DNA of 64,000 nt, taken from NCBI RefSeq assembly GCF_022832375.1, contig NZ_JALHLG010000020.1:1-64000 (forward strand), given 5' to 3'. The stretch comes from Novosphingobium beihaiense (GTDB lineage Bacteria; Pseudomonadota; Alphaproteobacteria; Sphingomonadales; Sphingomonadaceae). The notes below the pieces were generated by a model, which was not told where the DNA came from, did no database searches, and was given only the letters and a program-made list of their open reading frames with translations. Below, one piece after another: positions 51,775 through 61,257 of this stretch. The first letter of the stretch is position 1; each line of letters opens with the position of its first letter. Both the position numbers and the translations under genes were made by a program.

Positions 51775-54700
51775 ATGGCGCTCAGACCTTACTTCAACAA
51801 ATCCATAGCGGAGTTGGAAGCTGCCTTTGCCAATGGCAGGAAGGACGGCGCAACACTGCTCAGATTATTACATGAGCTGGAGTTCCGCAGCACGCAACGC
51901 GCCATTGCGCTGAAGGAAAAAGTTCAGGCTGCTAACGATACGTCAGGAGGCATAGCGCTTGCACCTCAGGCCCATCAGGCAACCAGACCGGATGACATCC
52001 ACGTCCGCCAACACGAGCCAATTGAGGCGAAAGAGCCAGTACGCCTGATGGCAAAATCCGGCCCCAAGCCGCCCGTTATGAATGATCCTCAGAATATCCT
52101 GCGCGCCTGGACGGCGCTTGAAGTGCTCTCTCCGCAAGGGTTTCGACGGGAAACCGATCTGGTTGCGGGTGACAAGTCCCGGATAGCCCGCTTTGAAGAC
52201 AGAGATTTGCCGTGGGAATTGGGCGAGCGGTCGCGTCCCAAGAAGAGGCTATATTATGAGCTGATATTGGGGGCCGTTGCCCTTGGTCCTGCGGTCGAGA
52301 GATTGCTGAAGGTTTATGCGGATAAGCGCCCCGAAAAGCCGAGCATGAGGGGGCACTGCCCGATTGCAAGCATCCTGCTCGATAAGGAAGGCCGCCCCCT
52401 TGAAGAGGATAGCAGCTTTGCCATTTCCAGCTTTGCCTGGGGCGTGCCGATCGCACTTAAGGGTGATCTGAAGGCGTTGGCGGAATGGCCAGATCAAGAA
52501 GCAAGCCTCAAGCACGCGTTTCGCAAAATTCTGATCCGCCGCGACCGTGACGATGAAGTTCTGCCCCTTACCAAGCGGCATATTGAAGAGCTTTTCGGGT
52601 TTCTTGTCGATAGGATGGGCCTAAGCCAATTGGAGGTTAAGCCTCCTTATTTTGCGTTACGGCGCTATGAGTTCTTTGCCAGCAAAACCCCGCCAGAACC
52701 CGGCCTGCTCAATTCGTTCTTCTTGGAAGACTTGGCAACGGCACGCACCCATGCGCAAAATGGCACTCTGCCACATGCTCTTCGCTATTATCTGGCGCTG
52801 GACAAGCCGTCTCGTAAAACTGACCTTTTGAAAGATGATGCGGGATTGCAGCATCTTCTCCAGCCCGCACTGACCTCAGTTGGTAGGTGGCCGGGCAATG
52901 GTCGTTTCCCCTTGGCATTATTGCAGCAAGCTGCTGTCAACGCGACCGCGCCTAGCTTAATGGAAACAGGAATACTGGCGGTAAACGGCCCGCCGGGAAC
53001 AGGAAAAACAACACTTTTACGGGATGTGGTCGCAGCGCGGATCATTGAACGCGCTTCGGTAATGTGCACCTATAAGAATCCAGCCGATGCTTTCTCTCCT
53101 ACATCTCAAAGCTTTCAGAGAAACGGCGCGAAGATCACACTCCACAAGCTCGACGAGAAACTGAAGGGCTTCGAGATGATCGTGGCTTCTTCCAACAACA
53201 AAGCCGTTGAGAATGTCAGTGCTGAGCTTCCGGCTCTTGATGCCATTGCCAGCGATGCGCCAGAGTTGCGCTACTTCAAGACGATTTCAGACAACGTGCT
53301 GGAGCGTGACACCTGGGGTGCTATTGCCGCCGTCCTTGGAAATTCCAGCAACCGCTTTTTGTTTTCGCAAAGCTTCTGGCGCGACGATGAAAACGGCCTA
53401 TCCACCTATCTCAACCATGCCAGCGGTATTCCGCAGGTGGTTTCGGAACCGCAGGAGGATGGGCCGCCTATCCGGCGCAACCGGGAAATCGTTGATCGGG
53501 AACGCCCGCCCGCCAATGCAAGGGAAGCTGCGGTGCGCTGGGAAAAGGCCCGCACCAACTTTCTGCAAGCGCTGAAAACGTCTCGGGAGAACCAAGCAAA
53601 GCTGCAAACGCTTCATGTCGCTTTGGTGCGCTTGGTGGCAGTTGCGACCGAGATCAACGATCTTCAATCACGACTGCCGGAAATTCGGCTCGAAATTGAA
53701 GCTCTTCAACCCAGACTGTCAGAAGCCCAGTCGGCTCTTCAGGCGGCAGAGGCCTATGCGACAGAGCGGCAGCACAAACAGGATACCCACTTCGCTGTTC
53801 GGCCTGGCTTGCTCGCGCGCCTTTTCAGGACGCGCCGGTTTAAAGATTGGTCCATTGCGTTTCGCACCTTGGAGAACAAAGCCAAGGAAGCCGCGCGTGC
53901 GCAGGCTTCTCGCAAAGCGAGCGTTGATGGGCTCAACACTGAGCTGGCGGCAAAGCAAACTTTGCTACAGCAGTTAGGCCAAAACATAGAGACGTTGGAG
54001 GTCGAAAAGTGCCAGCTTGAGGGACAGACGGAACAGGCGAGGAGCGCCTTGAACGTAGAGGTGCCGGATGCCGCGTTTTTCTCCGGCGCTCATGAAGATA
54101 TTCAAACGTCCAGTGTTTGGTTCGACGAGGCTGCGAGCATTCTGCGGGATGATGTGTTTGAAGCCGCCATTCACCTCCATCGCGCCTTTATTGACGCTGC
54201 CGCTGACCCGCTGCGTCAAAACCTGTCCATCTTCGTAGAGTCATTTGGCACCCGATCTCTCGGCACACCACAAAAGGACGCACTCATTGCCGATCTTTGG
54301 GCATCGTTCTTTCTTGTGGTGCCGGTGGTTTCCACGACGTTCGCTTCGGTCAACAGGATGTTCTCGCGCCTTGGCACGGAATCTCTTGGCTGGTTGCTGG
54401 TGGATGAAGCTGGTCAAGCTCTGCCGCAGGCCGCTGTAGGGGCCATGCTGCGGACCAAACGCTCGGTCGTTGTCGGTGATCCGCTCCAGATTGAACCCGT
54501 GGTCACACTGCCAAACAGCCTGACCGAAGAGGTTTGTGCCTTCTTTGGAATTGATCCTCTCAAATACAATGCGCCGGACGCCTCTGTGCAGACGGTTGCC
54601 GATAGCGCCAGCTTGTACTGCGCACGCTTTCAGATTGGCAGCGGCCATCGGGACGTTGGCGCACCCCTTCTGGTGCATAGGCGGTGTAATAGCCCGATGT

Positions 54701-55248
54701 TCGATATCTCGAACGAGATCGCTTATTCCAACCTGATGGTGCAGGCGAAGAAAGCCTCTCCTGAAAACGCGATTCTCGGACAATCCAAGTGGATTGATGT
54801 TCAGGGCAAACCGGGACCGGATAAGTGGTGCGCTGATGAGGCCGCAATCCTGATCGATGGCTTGAACAGGCTGAAGTATGGCGGCGCGGAACCTGACCTG
54901 TATGTGGTGACACCGTTTGTGATTGTTCAGGATAATCTACGGCAGGAAATCCTCAAAAGCGGTGTGCTGGATGGATGGGTGGAGAATCCAAGAACTTGGG
55001 TTTGGGAGCATGTTGGGACAGTTCATACGGTGCAGGGGCGGGAAGCGGAGATTGTGTTCTTCGTCCTTGGTGCTCAGATGTCTTCTCAAAATGGAGCTCG
55101 TGCGTGGGCCGGAGGCAGACCCAATCTTGTCAACGTTGCCGTTACGCGCGCCAAGACTTCTCTATACGTGATTGGAAACCGGCAACTTTGGAAGTCCGCA
55201 GGGGTATTTGCCGTGCTGGATCGGTATCTTCCTGATGGAGCTTCCTAG
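51775..55248 (+). CDS. SF1 UPF1/Dna2-type helicase with coiled-coil insert
   Basis: The 1157-residue protein has Walker A GPPGTGKTTL at about 405, Walker B VDEAGQA with D877, then VVVGDPLQIEPV (motif III) and the motif VI region LVNVAVTRAKTSLYVIG near the C-terminus. A 190-residue coiled coil (about 570-760) is inserted between motifs Ia and II. N-terminal 400 residues are unrecognised. Related helicases of AAA_11/AAA_12 type are found in several defence systems. ATG at 51775 (AAGGTAAC upstream) is preferred over TTG at 51772. Confidence 0.85.
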   Translation: MALRPYFNKSIAELEAAFANGRKDGATLLRLLHELEFRSTQRAIALKEKVQAANDTSGGIALAPQAHQATRPDDIHVRQHEPIEAKEPVRLMAKSGPKPPVMNDPQNILRAWTALEVLSPQGFRRETDLVAGDKSRIARFEDRDLPWELGERSRPKKRLYYELILGAVALGPAVERLLKVYADKRPEKPSMRGHCPIASILLDKEGRPLEEDSSFAISSFAWGVPIALKGDLKALAEWPDQEASLKHAFRKILIRRDRDDEVLPLTKRHIEELFGFLVDRMGLSQLEVKPPYFALRRYEFFASKTPPEPGLLNSFFLEDLATARTHAQNGTLPHALRYYLALDKPSRKTDLLKDDAGLQHLLQPALTSVGRWPGNGRFPLALLQQAAVNATAPSLMETGILAVNGPPGTGKTTLLRDVVAARIIERASVMCTYKNPADAFSPTSQSFQRNGAKITLHKLDEKLKGFEMIVASSNNKAVENVSAELPALDAIASDAPELRYFKTISDNVLERDTWGAIAAVLGNSSNRFLFSQSFWRDDENGLSTYLNHASGIPQVVSEPQEDGPPIRRNREIVDRERPPANAREAAVRWEKARTNFLQALKTSRENQAKLQTLHVALVRLVAVATEINDLQSRLPEIRLEIEALQPRLSEAQSALQAAEAYATERQHKQDTHFAVRPGLLARLFRTRRFKDWSIAFRTLENKAKEAARAQASRKASVDGLNTELAAKQTLLQQLGQNIETLEVEKCQLEGQTEQARSALNVEVPDAAFFSGAHEDIQTSSVWFDEAASILRDDVFEAAIHLHRAFIDAAADPLRQNLSIFVESFGTRSLGTPQKDALIADLWASFFLVVPVVSTTFASVNRMFSRLGTESLGWLLVDEAGQALPQAAVGAMLRTKRSVVVGDPLQIEPVVTLPNSLTEEVCAFFGIDPLKYNAPDASVQTVADSASLYCARFQIGSGHRDVGAPLLVHRRCNSPMFDISNEIAYSNLMVQAKKASPENAILGQSKWIDVQGKPGPDKWCADEAAILIDGLNRLKYGGAEPDLYVVTPFVIVQDNLRQEILKSGVLDGWVENPRTWVWEHVGTVHTVQGREAEIVFFVLGAQMSSQNGARAWAGGRPNLVNVAVTRAKTSLYVIGNRQLWKSAGVFAVLDRYLPDGAS

Positions 55249-55366
55249 CCGCCTATCATCTCCAAAGTGTTGCCTACGTCTAGAGGATAGCCCCGCAATT
55301 ATCGCATGGTTGCAGTAAGAGAACATTGGGCATTGGCTGATGGCTCATTCGTAACATGGCGCTGCG

Positions 55367-58240
55367 CTACTTAAATTCTTTGAGAAGTTTTTCTGGTGGT
55401 ACTGAGGATTTCGGGAAAAATTGGCGCAACCTTCGCGCTGCACTACCGAGTGCATCGCTTCGTTTAAGCGAGAAGTGGATCAGGTAGGCAACCGTGTGCT
55501 GGGCACTGGTCTTTCCCCGCAATGCATTAGTCCAGCCAACTTCCGCGGTTTCAGCATCAATCAAAGACAATATTTCTTCGAACCGTTTGCGATTGAGTTG
55601 CTGAACCAATCGAAGAAACAAGATTGCCTCTTCGTACCAGCTGGCATGTTTTTGTGAAAGTCTGGTTGCGGCGTTCGATATGTGAGGCGCAAGAAATGAG
55701 TCAATCAAATCCGGTCGATCTTTTGCCCATCGCGCCAGTAAAATTGCTGCCCAATCCCAGTAAAAGTGGTGGGAGGTGGAGACGCCAATCAGACCTCCCA
55801 TTTCAACAAATTTGTCTGAAAAGTCTGGGGCCGTATATGCCAGTCTTGGGGTAAGGATCGTGATCTTATCTTGATGCCGTTTTAGTATCAAAGATACTGC
55901 CCGCTGTGCGCTCGCTACCATGCCGCAAACGGAAAGAAATACGTCAGCATCATGAAACAGATCGTCAAGATGGGGCTCCAAGGTCGCCTCGATTATGTTC
56001 CAATCAAGCTGCTTGACGATTTGCGTGAATCGCTTTTGATCTACCTTGCGGATTAAGAGTAAAAGCCCTGCAGCACTTTGCATATCACGCATTTGGCAGC
56101 GTGATATTTTTGCTGCGAGATCGTCAATCGACCACGTTTTGGCAATGCGCTTTCCAACCTCTTTCATTTGCCCTGTCGCGCGCTTCTTTCCAACATAGAT
56201 ACCTAGCGGATCGTGGAGGCGCAGAGCGTGCCAGAAGATGTCGTCCATTTCGTGGAACGAACCGACGGGATCGGCTCGCAGACGATGTGCTACGCCTGTC
56301 GTGAAAATCATAACCAACTCCAAACCAAAGGGTTGGTCATGGTAAGTTAGGTGGGCACAGAGATTCGCAAATGAGGAAAGATATGCATCGTCTGGCCAAT
56401 TACTTGCAAGAGAGCGCAGTTTATCCTTATCTAGCAAGTCAATGAAGTTTTTGTTCCATGTGTCCCAATCTGAACGCGCAACATTAGAGACCAGTTCAGT
56501 CATTGCGTAGACTTGATCGGGGGTAACGTCTGAGAGTTTCTTTGCAAGACTCGTCAGATCGACTCGGCTGGTGACCTTCTTGGCGAGGCCTTCATCTTTC
56601 AGGGATAGTTGGCCAAGTAGATAGCCGGTCCCATACGCAGACTGACCGGATGCATCATTAATCCAACGGGTAAGCTTCGCTCCATCGTCATTGATAATGT
56701 TTGCAAGCCAATCATCGAAATAGCACTCAAGTTCGCATAAAAGAAGACAAGCGTGATTGCGTTCCTCCTCACTTCTTTGCGCCCAACAGCGAGATACAAG
56801 CATTTCACGATGTTGTTGTTTAACAAACCAATGGAAACGCCAGTTTCCGATCCCAAATCTTAGCTCCTGTAACAGATTGCGAAGTCCGATGAGAGGATAG
56901 CAATCGTCGCCAATTACCGCATTGATGACCGCCTCTAGGGCTTGGGTGTTCTTAGCTTCTGCGGCATGCTTGAGTAACTGACGCAAGAGAACCGCGGCGA
57001 ACCTTTGGTGGGGTGTGCGCAAATCCCCGCGTCCCGAGATCAACCTATGCTTGATCAACCACGTAATGGTCTGATCTACCGCTTCGGGGTCAAGTTCCAA
57101 GCATTGAACGATCTGATCAATTTCTGTTCGCGTCGCCTGTTCATCTCTGCTGGCAATCTGTCGTGCGGCGATAGCTGCAAGAACTGAATCGGCTCCAACG
57201 CTAATTGCCGACGATGCTATTGCATCGGCGCGCGTCCATCCACCGCCCAAGATGAAACAGAACTGCCAAGGCACGTCAGCCTTTTCAGCCGCGTCTATTC
57301 TTCTTTCGAGTGATTCCTCAAAGGGCCTGTCACCAACTGAAGTGTCGGCCTTGCTGACGATTTCCAGTGTGGTCGCCCGCTGAGCGCGAAGCTTGTTGGC
57401 AATTGTGCGCACCGCACGCTTAGGATCAATATGCGTCGTACCCGGAGCATCAATTTGGCTGTGTGCAGTGTTAAATGTCGTGAGCAGCCAAGCGTTTGGG
57501 CCTGTAGCCTGTTCGGCCATATTGAGAACATGCGCGGGCGTTAAATGGGCGTCATCGACGATATAAAGCACCGATGCTTCCGAGGTGAGGAAGGGAAGTC
57601 TACCAACTGCTGGATTGCGCGCTCGGAGGACATGCCAGCCGCGTTGTTTCAAGATGTATGCAACTTGCATGACACATACCGACTTGCCTGCTCCTGGAAC
57701 ACCAGCAAGTCTGGTCGAATAGGCCGCTTCGAGATCACGCAGCAAAATGGCAGTTTCCGCTAGCTCAGGACACGCTGCCGCATCGGCAGGGCCAAGTGAT
57801 CTCCCCATCAACGCTGGACGCAGATCGCGAACTTCGGAAAACGCCAGTTCTTCCCAAATCTCCATTTGTTCGGCGGAACGAATTTTCAATGTATTAGCAA
57901 CAGCCGAGCGTGCTTTTTCGTGATCGTTTTTTAAACGCCTTAATTTTTCTATGGTGTACTTGTTTGGATTGTCATCGATGATGGTATGGTGATCGCCGCA
58001 GAGAAGTATGAGATTCTCGTAAGAACGACGCTCTTCGTTTGTCATCGCTTCATTGAAGCGTTGGCCGTCAGGCAACGCGGCCTCTATATGGCATATTCTC
58101 CCAATCATCGTGCCGTCATTGGTCATCAGAACCGTGTCGCAACCGGGATATGCGCATTGATTGCCTGACTTTAGGTACAATTGCCTCTTGACGTCATTCT
58201 TGGGCTCAAGCCTTTTGGGTATCTCCTTAACCTCAGTCAT
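55367..58240 (-). CDS. HNH nuclease fused to STAND-like NTPase
   Basis: The 957-residue protein has an N-terminal HNH domain: C29-x4-C34 zinc ligands, H51, N76, C81-x2-H84-H85, with NLILLCGDHH. Then a P-loop NTPase with GVPGAGKS (180-187) and Walker B VLYIVDDAH (about 224-232), followed by about 650 residues of helices, as in STAND proteins with a sensor repeat region. Nuclease-NTPase-sensor order is that of Avs-type phage sensors. It is convergent with the helicase; relation unclear. No close named homologue that I can give from sequence alone. Confidence 0.8.
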   Translation of the reverse strand: MTEVKEIPKRLEPKNDVKRQLYLKSGNQCAYPGCDTVLMTNDGTMIGRICHIEAALPDGQRFNEAMTNEERRSYENLILLCGDHHTIIDDNPNKYTIEKLRRLKNDHEKARSAVANTLKIRSAEQMEIWEELAFSEVRDLRPALMGRSLGPADAAACPELAETAILLRDLEAAYSTRLAGVPGAGKSVCVMQVAYILKQRGWHVLRARNPAVGRLPFLTSEASVLYIVDDAHLTPAHVLNMAEQATGPNAWLLTTFNTAHSQIDAPGTTHIDPKRAVRTIANKLRAQRATTLEIVSKADTSVGDRPFEESLERRIDAAEKADVPWQFCFILGGGWTRADAIASSAISVGADSVLAAIAARQIASRDEQATRTEIDQIVQCLELDPEAVDQTITWLIKHRLISGRGDLRTPHQRFAAVLLRQLLKHAAEAKNTQALEAVINAVIGDDCYPLIGLRNLLQELRFGIGNWRFHWFVKQQHREMLVSRCWAQRSEEERNHACLLLCELECYFDDWLANIINDDGAKLTRWINDASGQSAYGTGYLLGQLSLKDEGLAKKVTSRVDLTSLAKKLSDVTPDQVYAMTELVSNVARSDWDTWNKNFIDLLDKDKLRSLASNWPDDAYLSSFANLCAHLTYHDQPFGLELVMIFTTGVAHRLRADPVGSFHEMDDIFWHALRLHDPLGIYVGKKRATGQMKEVGKRIAKTWSIDDLAAKISRCQMRDMQSAAGLLLLIRKVDQKRFTQIVKQLDWNIIEATLEPHLDDLFHDADVFLSVCGMVASAQRAVSLILKRHQDKITILTPRLAYTAPDFSDKFVEMGGLIGVSTSHHFYWDWAAILLARWAKDRPDLIDSFLAPHISNAATRLSQKHASWYEEAILFLRLVQQLNRKRFEEILSLIDAETAEVGWTNALRGKTSAQHTVAYLIHFSLKRSDALGSAARRLRQFFPKSSVPPEKLLKEFK

Positions 58241-58394
58241 ATCTGTATAATATCAACTGAATTGGTTTTGGCGAATGCCAATCCGATCTAAGTTGCATTG
58301 CAGCTTTGATCGCTTATGGATGTAAGCTCTAAGTCGTGCCATTTCACCGTGTCGACAAACGCGCAGCCCAGAAAGTAGCGCTTGCACGGTAGTC

Positions 58395-58655
58395 TCAGAT
58401 AGTTTTCTTATTGAATTTCTCGAAGGGTGGATTGCCTTGGCGCCAGTCCTCAAGGGTATTTTGCATGCGCTCGATGATAGCTTTGACGGCAATTTCGCTT
58501 ACCCCGTTAGCTTGACCCGCAGCCAACAGGTTCATGACCAGGAAATCGGCAAGTGCCGGGAAAACGTCCTCGTCTGTGATCCCTTCGGCCCGCCAGTCGG
58601 CAAGCAACAGCTTGAGTAAATCCCACATACGATCATAGCCGTCACATTTTTCCAT
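58395..58655 (-). CDS. Small hypothetical protein
   Basis: The 86-residue helical protein (MEKCDGYDRMWDLLKLLLADWRAEG, then EIAVKAIIERMQNTLEDW) starts at the ATG at 58655 with a strong GGGAGGAAG. No family is recognised. It follows the recombinase gene in the same direction and could be its cargo or a small regulator. Confidence 0.5.
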   Translation of the reverse strand: MEKCDGYDRMWDLLKLLLADWRAEGITDEDVFPALADFLVMNLLAAGQANGVSEIAVKAIIERMQNTLEDWRQGNPPFEKFNKKTI

Positions 58656-58920
58656 ATGCTTCCTCCCGTCGGAACTTGCCGTTCCAAGAATGACCGCCGT
58701 CAACATTAACTTATGTACGGTGGATGCAAACACGCCGAATGTTTGCGAGGGATCAATAGACGATACGATTGAATGGCGCTGATCCGGCTCAATGCCGGTG
58801 AAGCCCACCGCTTGGGGTTGCACAGGGGCGGGCACCGCCCCTTGCCGAAGGTGCGCCAGCACCGAGCCAAGCGCCTTGGTGGCAGCCAAGGCATAGCTTG
58901 CGCGTAGCGTATATCTGACT

Positions 58921-59472
58921 TTAGGCCACAGTGCCTTCGGCTGTTCTTTTGCTCCCGTGCCCTCGGCTGACCCGCTTCTGAACCTGTCGGTTGCACCGCC
59001 GTTCCCTTATCCATCGATCCCTTGGTGGTCTTCCCAATCTTACGCCGCGCTTTCGTGCGGCTTCCAGTCCGGCCTTGGTGCGTTCGGAGATCAACCGCCG
59101 CTCGAAATGGGCAAGGGAGGCGAGGATGTGGAAGAAGAATTCGCCCATGGGGTTGGTCGTGTCGATCTGGTCGGTGATGCATTTGAAATGCGCATCGCGG
59201 CCATGAATCTCTTCCACGATATCCAGTAAGTCACGCAATGACCGGCTCATGCGGTCCAGCTTCCAGACCACCAGCGTATCCCCGGCGCGAAGGGCGTTGA
59301 GCGCCTTGTCGAACTCGGGGCGTTTGCGTTTCGCACCCGATACGCCGTGATCGGCGTAGATCGCCTCGCATCCTTCGGCGCGCAACGCATCGAGTTGAAG
59401 GTCAAGGTTTTGATCGATTTTCGAGACACGGGCATAGCCGATCATGCGCGGATGATGTGGGGTAGCGCTCAT
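58921..59472 (-). CDS. Serine recombinase (resolvase/invertase family), C-terminus abnormal
   Basis: The 183-residue protein has the small-serine-recombinase catalytic domain: Ser17 in GYARVSKIDQNLDLQ, GDTLVVWKLDRMSRSLRDLLDIV, and GEFFFHILASLAHFERRLISERT. After GVRLGRPP the expected helix-turn-helix is not recognisable; the sequence turns basic (RERRCNRQVQKRVSRGHGSK), as after a frame change. The ATG is at 59472. It may be a decayed or inactive resolvase. The frame shown ends at 58921. Confidence 0.75.
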   Translation of the reverse strand: MSATPHHPRMIGYARVSKIDQNLDLQLDALRAEGCEAIYADHGVSGAKRKRPEFDKALNALRAGDTLVVWKLDRMSRSLRDLLDIVEEIHGRDAHFKCITDQIDTTNPMGEFFFHILASLAHFERRLISERTKAGLEAARKRGVRLGRPPRDRWIRERRCNRQVQKRVSRGHGSKRTAEGTVA

Positions 59473-59786
59473 TGTAGTCCTCCTTTTTCGTAAAAAGAGG
59501 ACGGCTGCGCTTAGGAATCGGAACGTTGCGCAATCACTTTTCGGGTTCCGGCGCGGCTCGACTCGGGAAAACGGTCGTTTGTTACGGGGCGTATTCCGTC
59601 CCACTCCCGAGGTTTCCGTATTGCCGCTAAGCCTTTGAATATCCTCGTATTCACATTATTTTATGGCATATTACTACGTTGCGTTTAGTAATGCAACAAA
59701 AACGACCGTTTTATACTTCGTAGTGCTTTGAATAAGCTGGCAAATATCCTTCTAAGTTCACGCATGTTGAACAAGGATATTGTCAA
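59473..59786. other. 314-base AT-rich gap between recombinase and a hypothetical gene
   Basis: I see no gene. Apart from the RBS hairpin at 59743-59781 there are no strong repeats that would mark a resolution site for the recombinase. It presumably holds divergent promoters for the recombinase and the 153-residue gene. Confidence 0.5.
59743..59781 (+). promoter_or_regulatory. Hairpin that can hide the ribosome-binding site
   Basis: AATATCCTT (59743-59751) pairs with AAGGATATT (59773-59781), and inside it GTTCA pairs with TGAAC around a 7-base loop. The right arm contains the Shine-Dalgarno AAGGAT for the ATG at 59787. Folding would block translation, so the gene may be induced only when the RNA is unfolded or when translation reads through. 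Confidence 0.45.
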
Positions 59787-60248
59787 ATGAATTTGACAAA
59801 ACTGAAAGATAACTTTGAAGGAAAAGCCCTCGGCGCAGTCGGATTGGCGACAGCCGCCTTTGCAATGCCGTCCGCTACTGCGCAGGCGCAGGACGCACCG
59901 CAGGTTACAAATGTGGCGTACCAGCCCAGCGCAATGACAAAAGCTGCTATTTGGTCAGAGAAAAATCCTCTTGGTGTTGGCGTGGCAGTAAGATTCGGAA
60001 CAGTCAAACAACTCACTTCTGAGCAAGTTGAAACTGTTCTTCGACGGGAGTTCCATGCTAACGGGATCGATAGTGTCCAATTTTTCTACGAGCAAAACGA
60101 TACACCCGGAACCGGTTTCACATTTCACGTAGGCGGTGATCTTATAGGTGGTGTACGCAGCATTGGCGATGTACGGGCAAACGTGCCTCGGGCCGCAGAT
60201 CAAGTAAGGTTGCGTAGGGATAACCCTGTGTTTGCTCTCAATCAGTGA
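59787..60248 (+). CDS. Hypothetical exported protein
   Basis: The 153-residue protein has a possible signal sequence (LGAVGLATAAFAMPSATAQAQ), then a domain with LTSEQVETVLRREFHANGIDSVQFFY and GFTFHVGGDLIGG. Family unknown. The start is preceded by a hairpin covering the Shine-Dalgarno. It is convergent with the 285-residue coiled-coil gene. Confidence 0.6.
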   Translation: MNLTKLKDNFEGKALGAVGLATAAFAMPSATAQAQDAPQVTNVAYQPSAMTKAAIWSEKNPLGVGVAVRFGTVKQLTSEQVETVLRREFHANGIDSVQFFYEQNDTPGTGFTFHVGGDLIGGVRSIGDVRANVPRAADQVRLRRDNPVFALNQ

Positions 60249-60251
60249 GGA

Positions 60252-61109
60252 TTAAGGCTTAAAGAACGTCGTAATTTCGCTGTCAGAGGCGGGGCCTGAT
60301 GTTTGGCCGTCAGCTAAACTGTCTGCTCGTTTTTCTAATTCCGCGCTGCCATGCCCGTGCTTGTTCAATTCTTTGTTGGCTACAATGGCTTTTTCTAGAC
60401 TTGAACCCAAGTCAGCTTGAGCTGCTTTTTTCTCAGCTTCGGTAGAATTTTCGTCGGTAAGAACTGACATTGGCTTATCAATGCCGCGTTTAGCATTCTG
60501 AGCCAGCGCCCAATCAGCCAACGCCCGCACCTCTGGATCATCTGAATTTGCGTATTCCGGTTTGATTTTACCGGTTTTGGGATCGATCATCTTTTCGATC
60601 AGCTCCTTTTCGAGCCGCTCGCGATATTCTGTGATCGTCTCGCCTTCGCGCTGTTGCGGGATTTCATCGGGATCAAGCACCTTGTTCGCCATGATCTCGC
60701 GCCACGCATCACCATGCTTGGCTTCAAACACCGCTTCCATGCGATCGATCTTGGCACCCAATTCTCGGGATAACCTGCTTGCATCGTCCAACAGCACCAG
60801 AAGCATCTGGTCGCTGCGGCGCTGTTCGGCTTTCTTGTCCGCGTCTTTGGATTGCTGGGCCATGCGGCCTTCAACGCTGGCGGCCAACGCAACGGAAGAA
60901 CGCTCAACAATGCCACTCGCGACCTGACGGGCGGCATTCACTTGCGCGATTTGTGCCCATGCTCCGGTGATCCCAAGCGATAGCGCATCGACCGTATTCA
61001 CGTCCGGCTGTGTTAAATTCTGTGACACCTGCGGCATGTTGCCTGCCGTTGGTTGGTATCTTTCAGGTATTGAGGCCTTTAACGCCTCAATCGTCTCCCT
61101 TGTATACAT
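60252..61109 (-). CDS. Coiled-coil hypothetical protein
   Basis: The 285-residue protein is helical and charged, with a hydrophobic middle (VDALSLGITGAWAQIAQVNAARQV) and a long acidic-basic coiled coil. No domain is recognised. The ATG at 61109 is preferred over a GTG at 61124. Its stop is three bases from the end of the previous convergent gene. Confidence 0.6.
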   Translation of the reverse strand: MYTRETIEALKASIPERYQPTAGNMPQVSQNLTQPDVNTVDALSLGITGAWAQIAQVNAARQVASGIVERSSVALAASVEGRMAQQSKDADKKAEQRRSDQMLLVLLDDASRLSRELGAKIDRMEAVFEAKHGDAWREIMANKVLDPDEIPQQREGETITEYRERLEKELIEKMIDPKTGKIKPEYANSDDPEVRALADWALAQNAKRGIDKPMSVLTDENSTEAEKKAAQADLGSSLEKAIVANKELNKHGHGSAELEKRADSLADGQTSGPASDSEITTFFKP

Positions 61110-61257
61110 GATGTGCCCCCGCACACTTATTATTGTTGGTCGAATTAATTTCGACTTCCCGAATAATATACACAGGGGATATTAAGAAATATGTAAAATT
61201 AGATGCAATTTATCTAAAATTTGAAATACTTAGCTTTGGAGGAGGCGAGCGCTAGGC

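Noticed and set aside
58706..59182. Frame that might hold the missing C-terminus of the serine recombinase
   Set aside because: The frame open there (158 codons) shows no helix-turn-helix after the GRPP region, so a simple single frameshift repair is not demonstrated.
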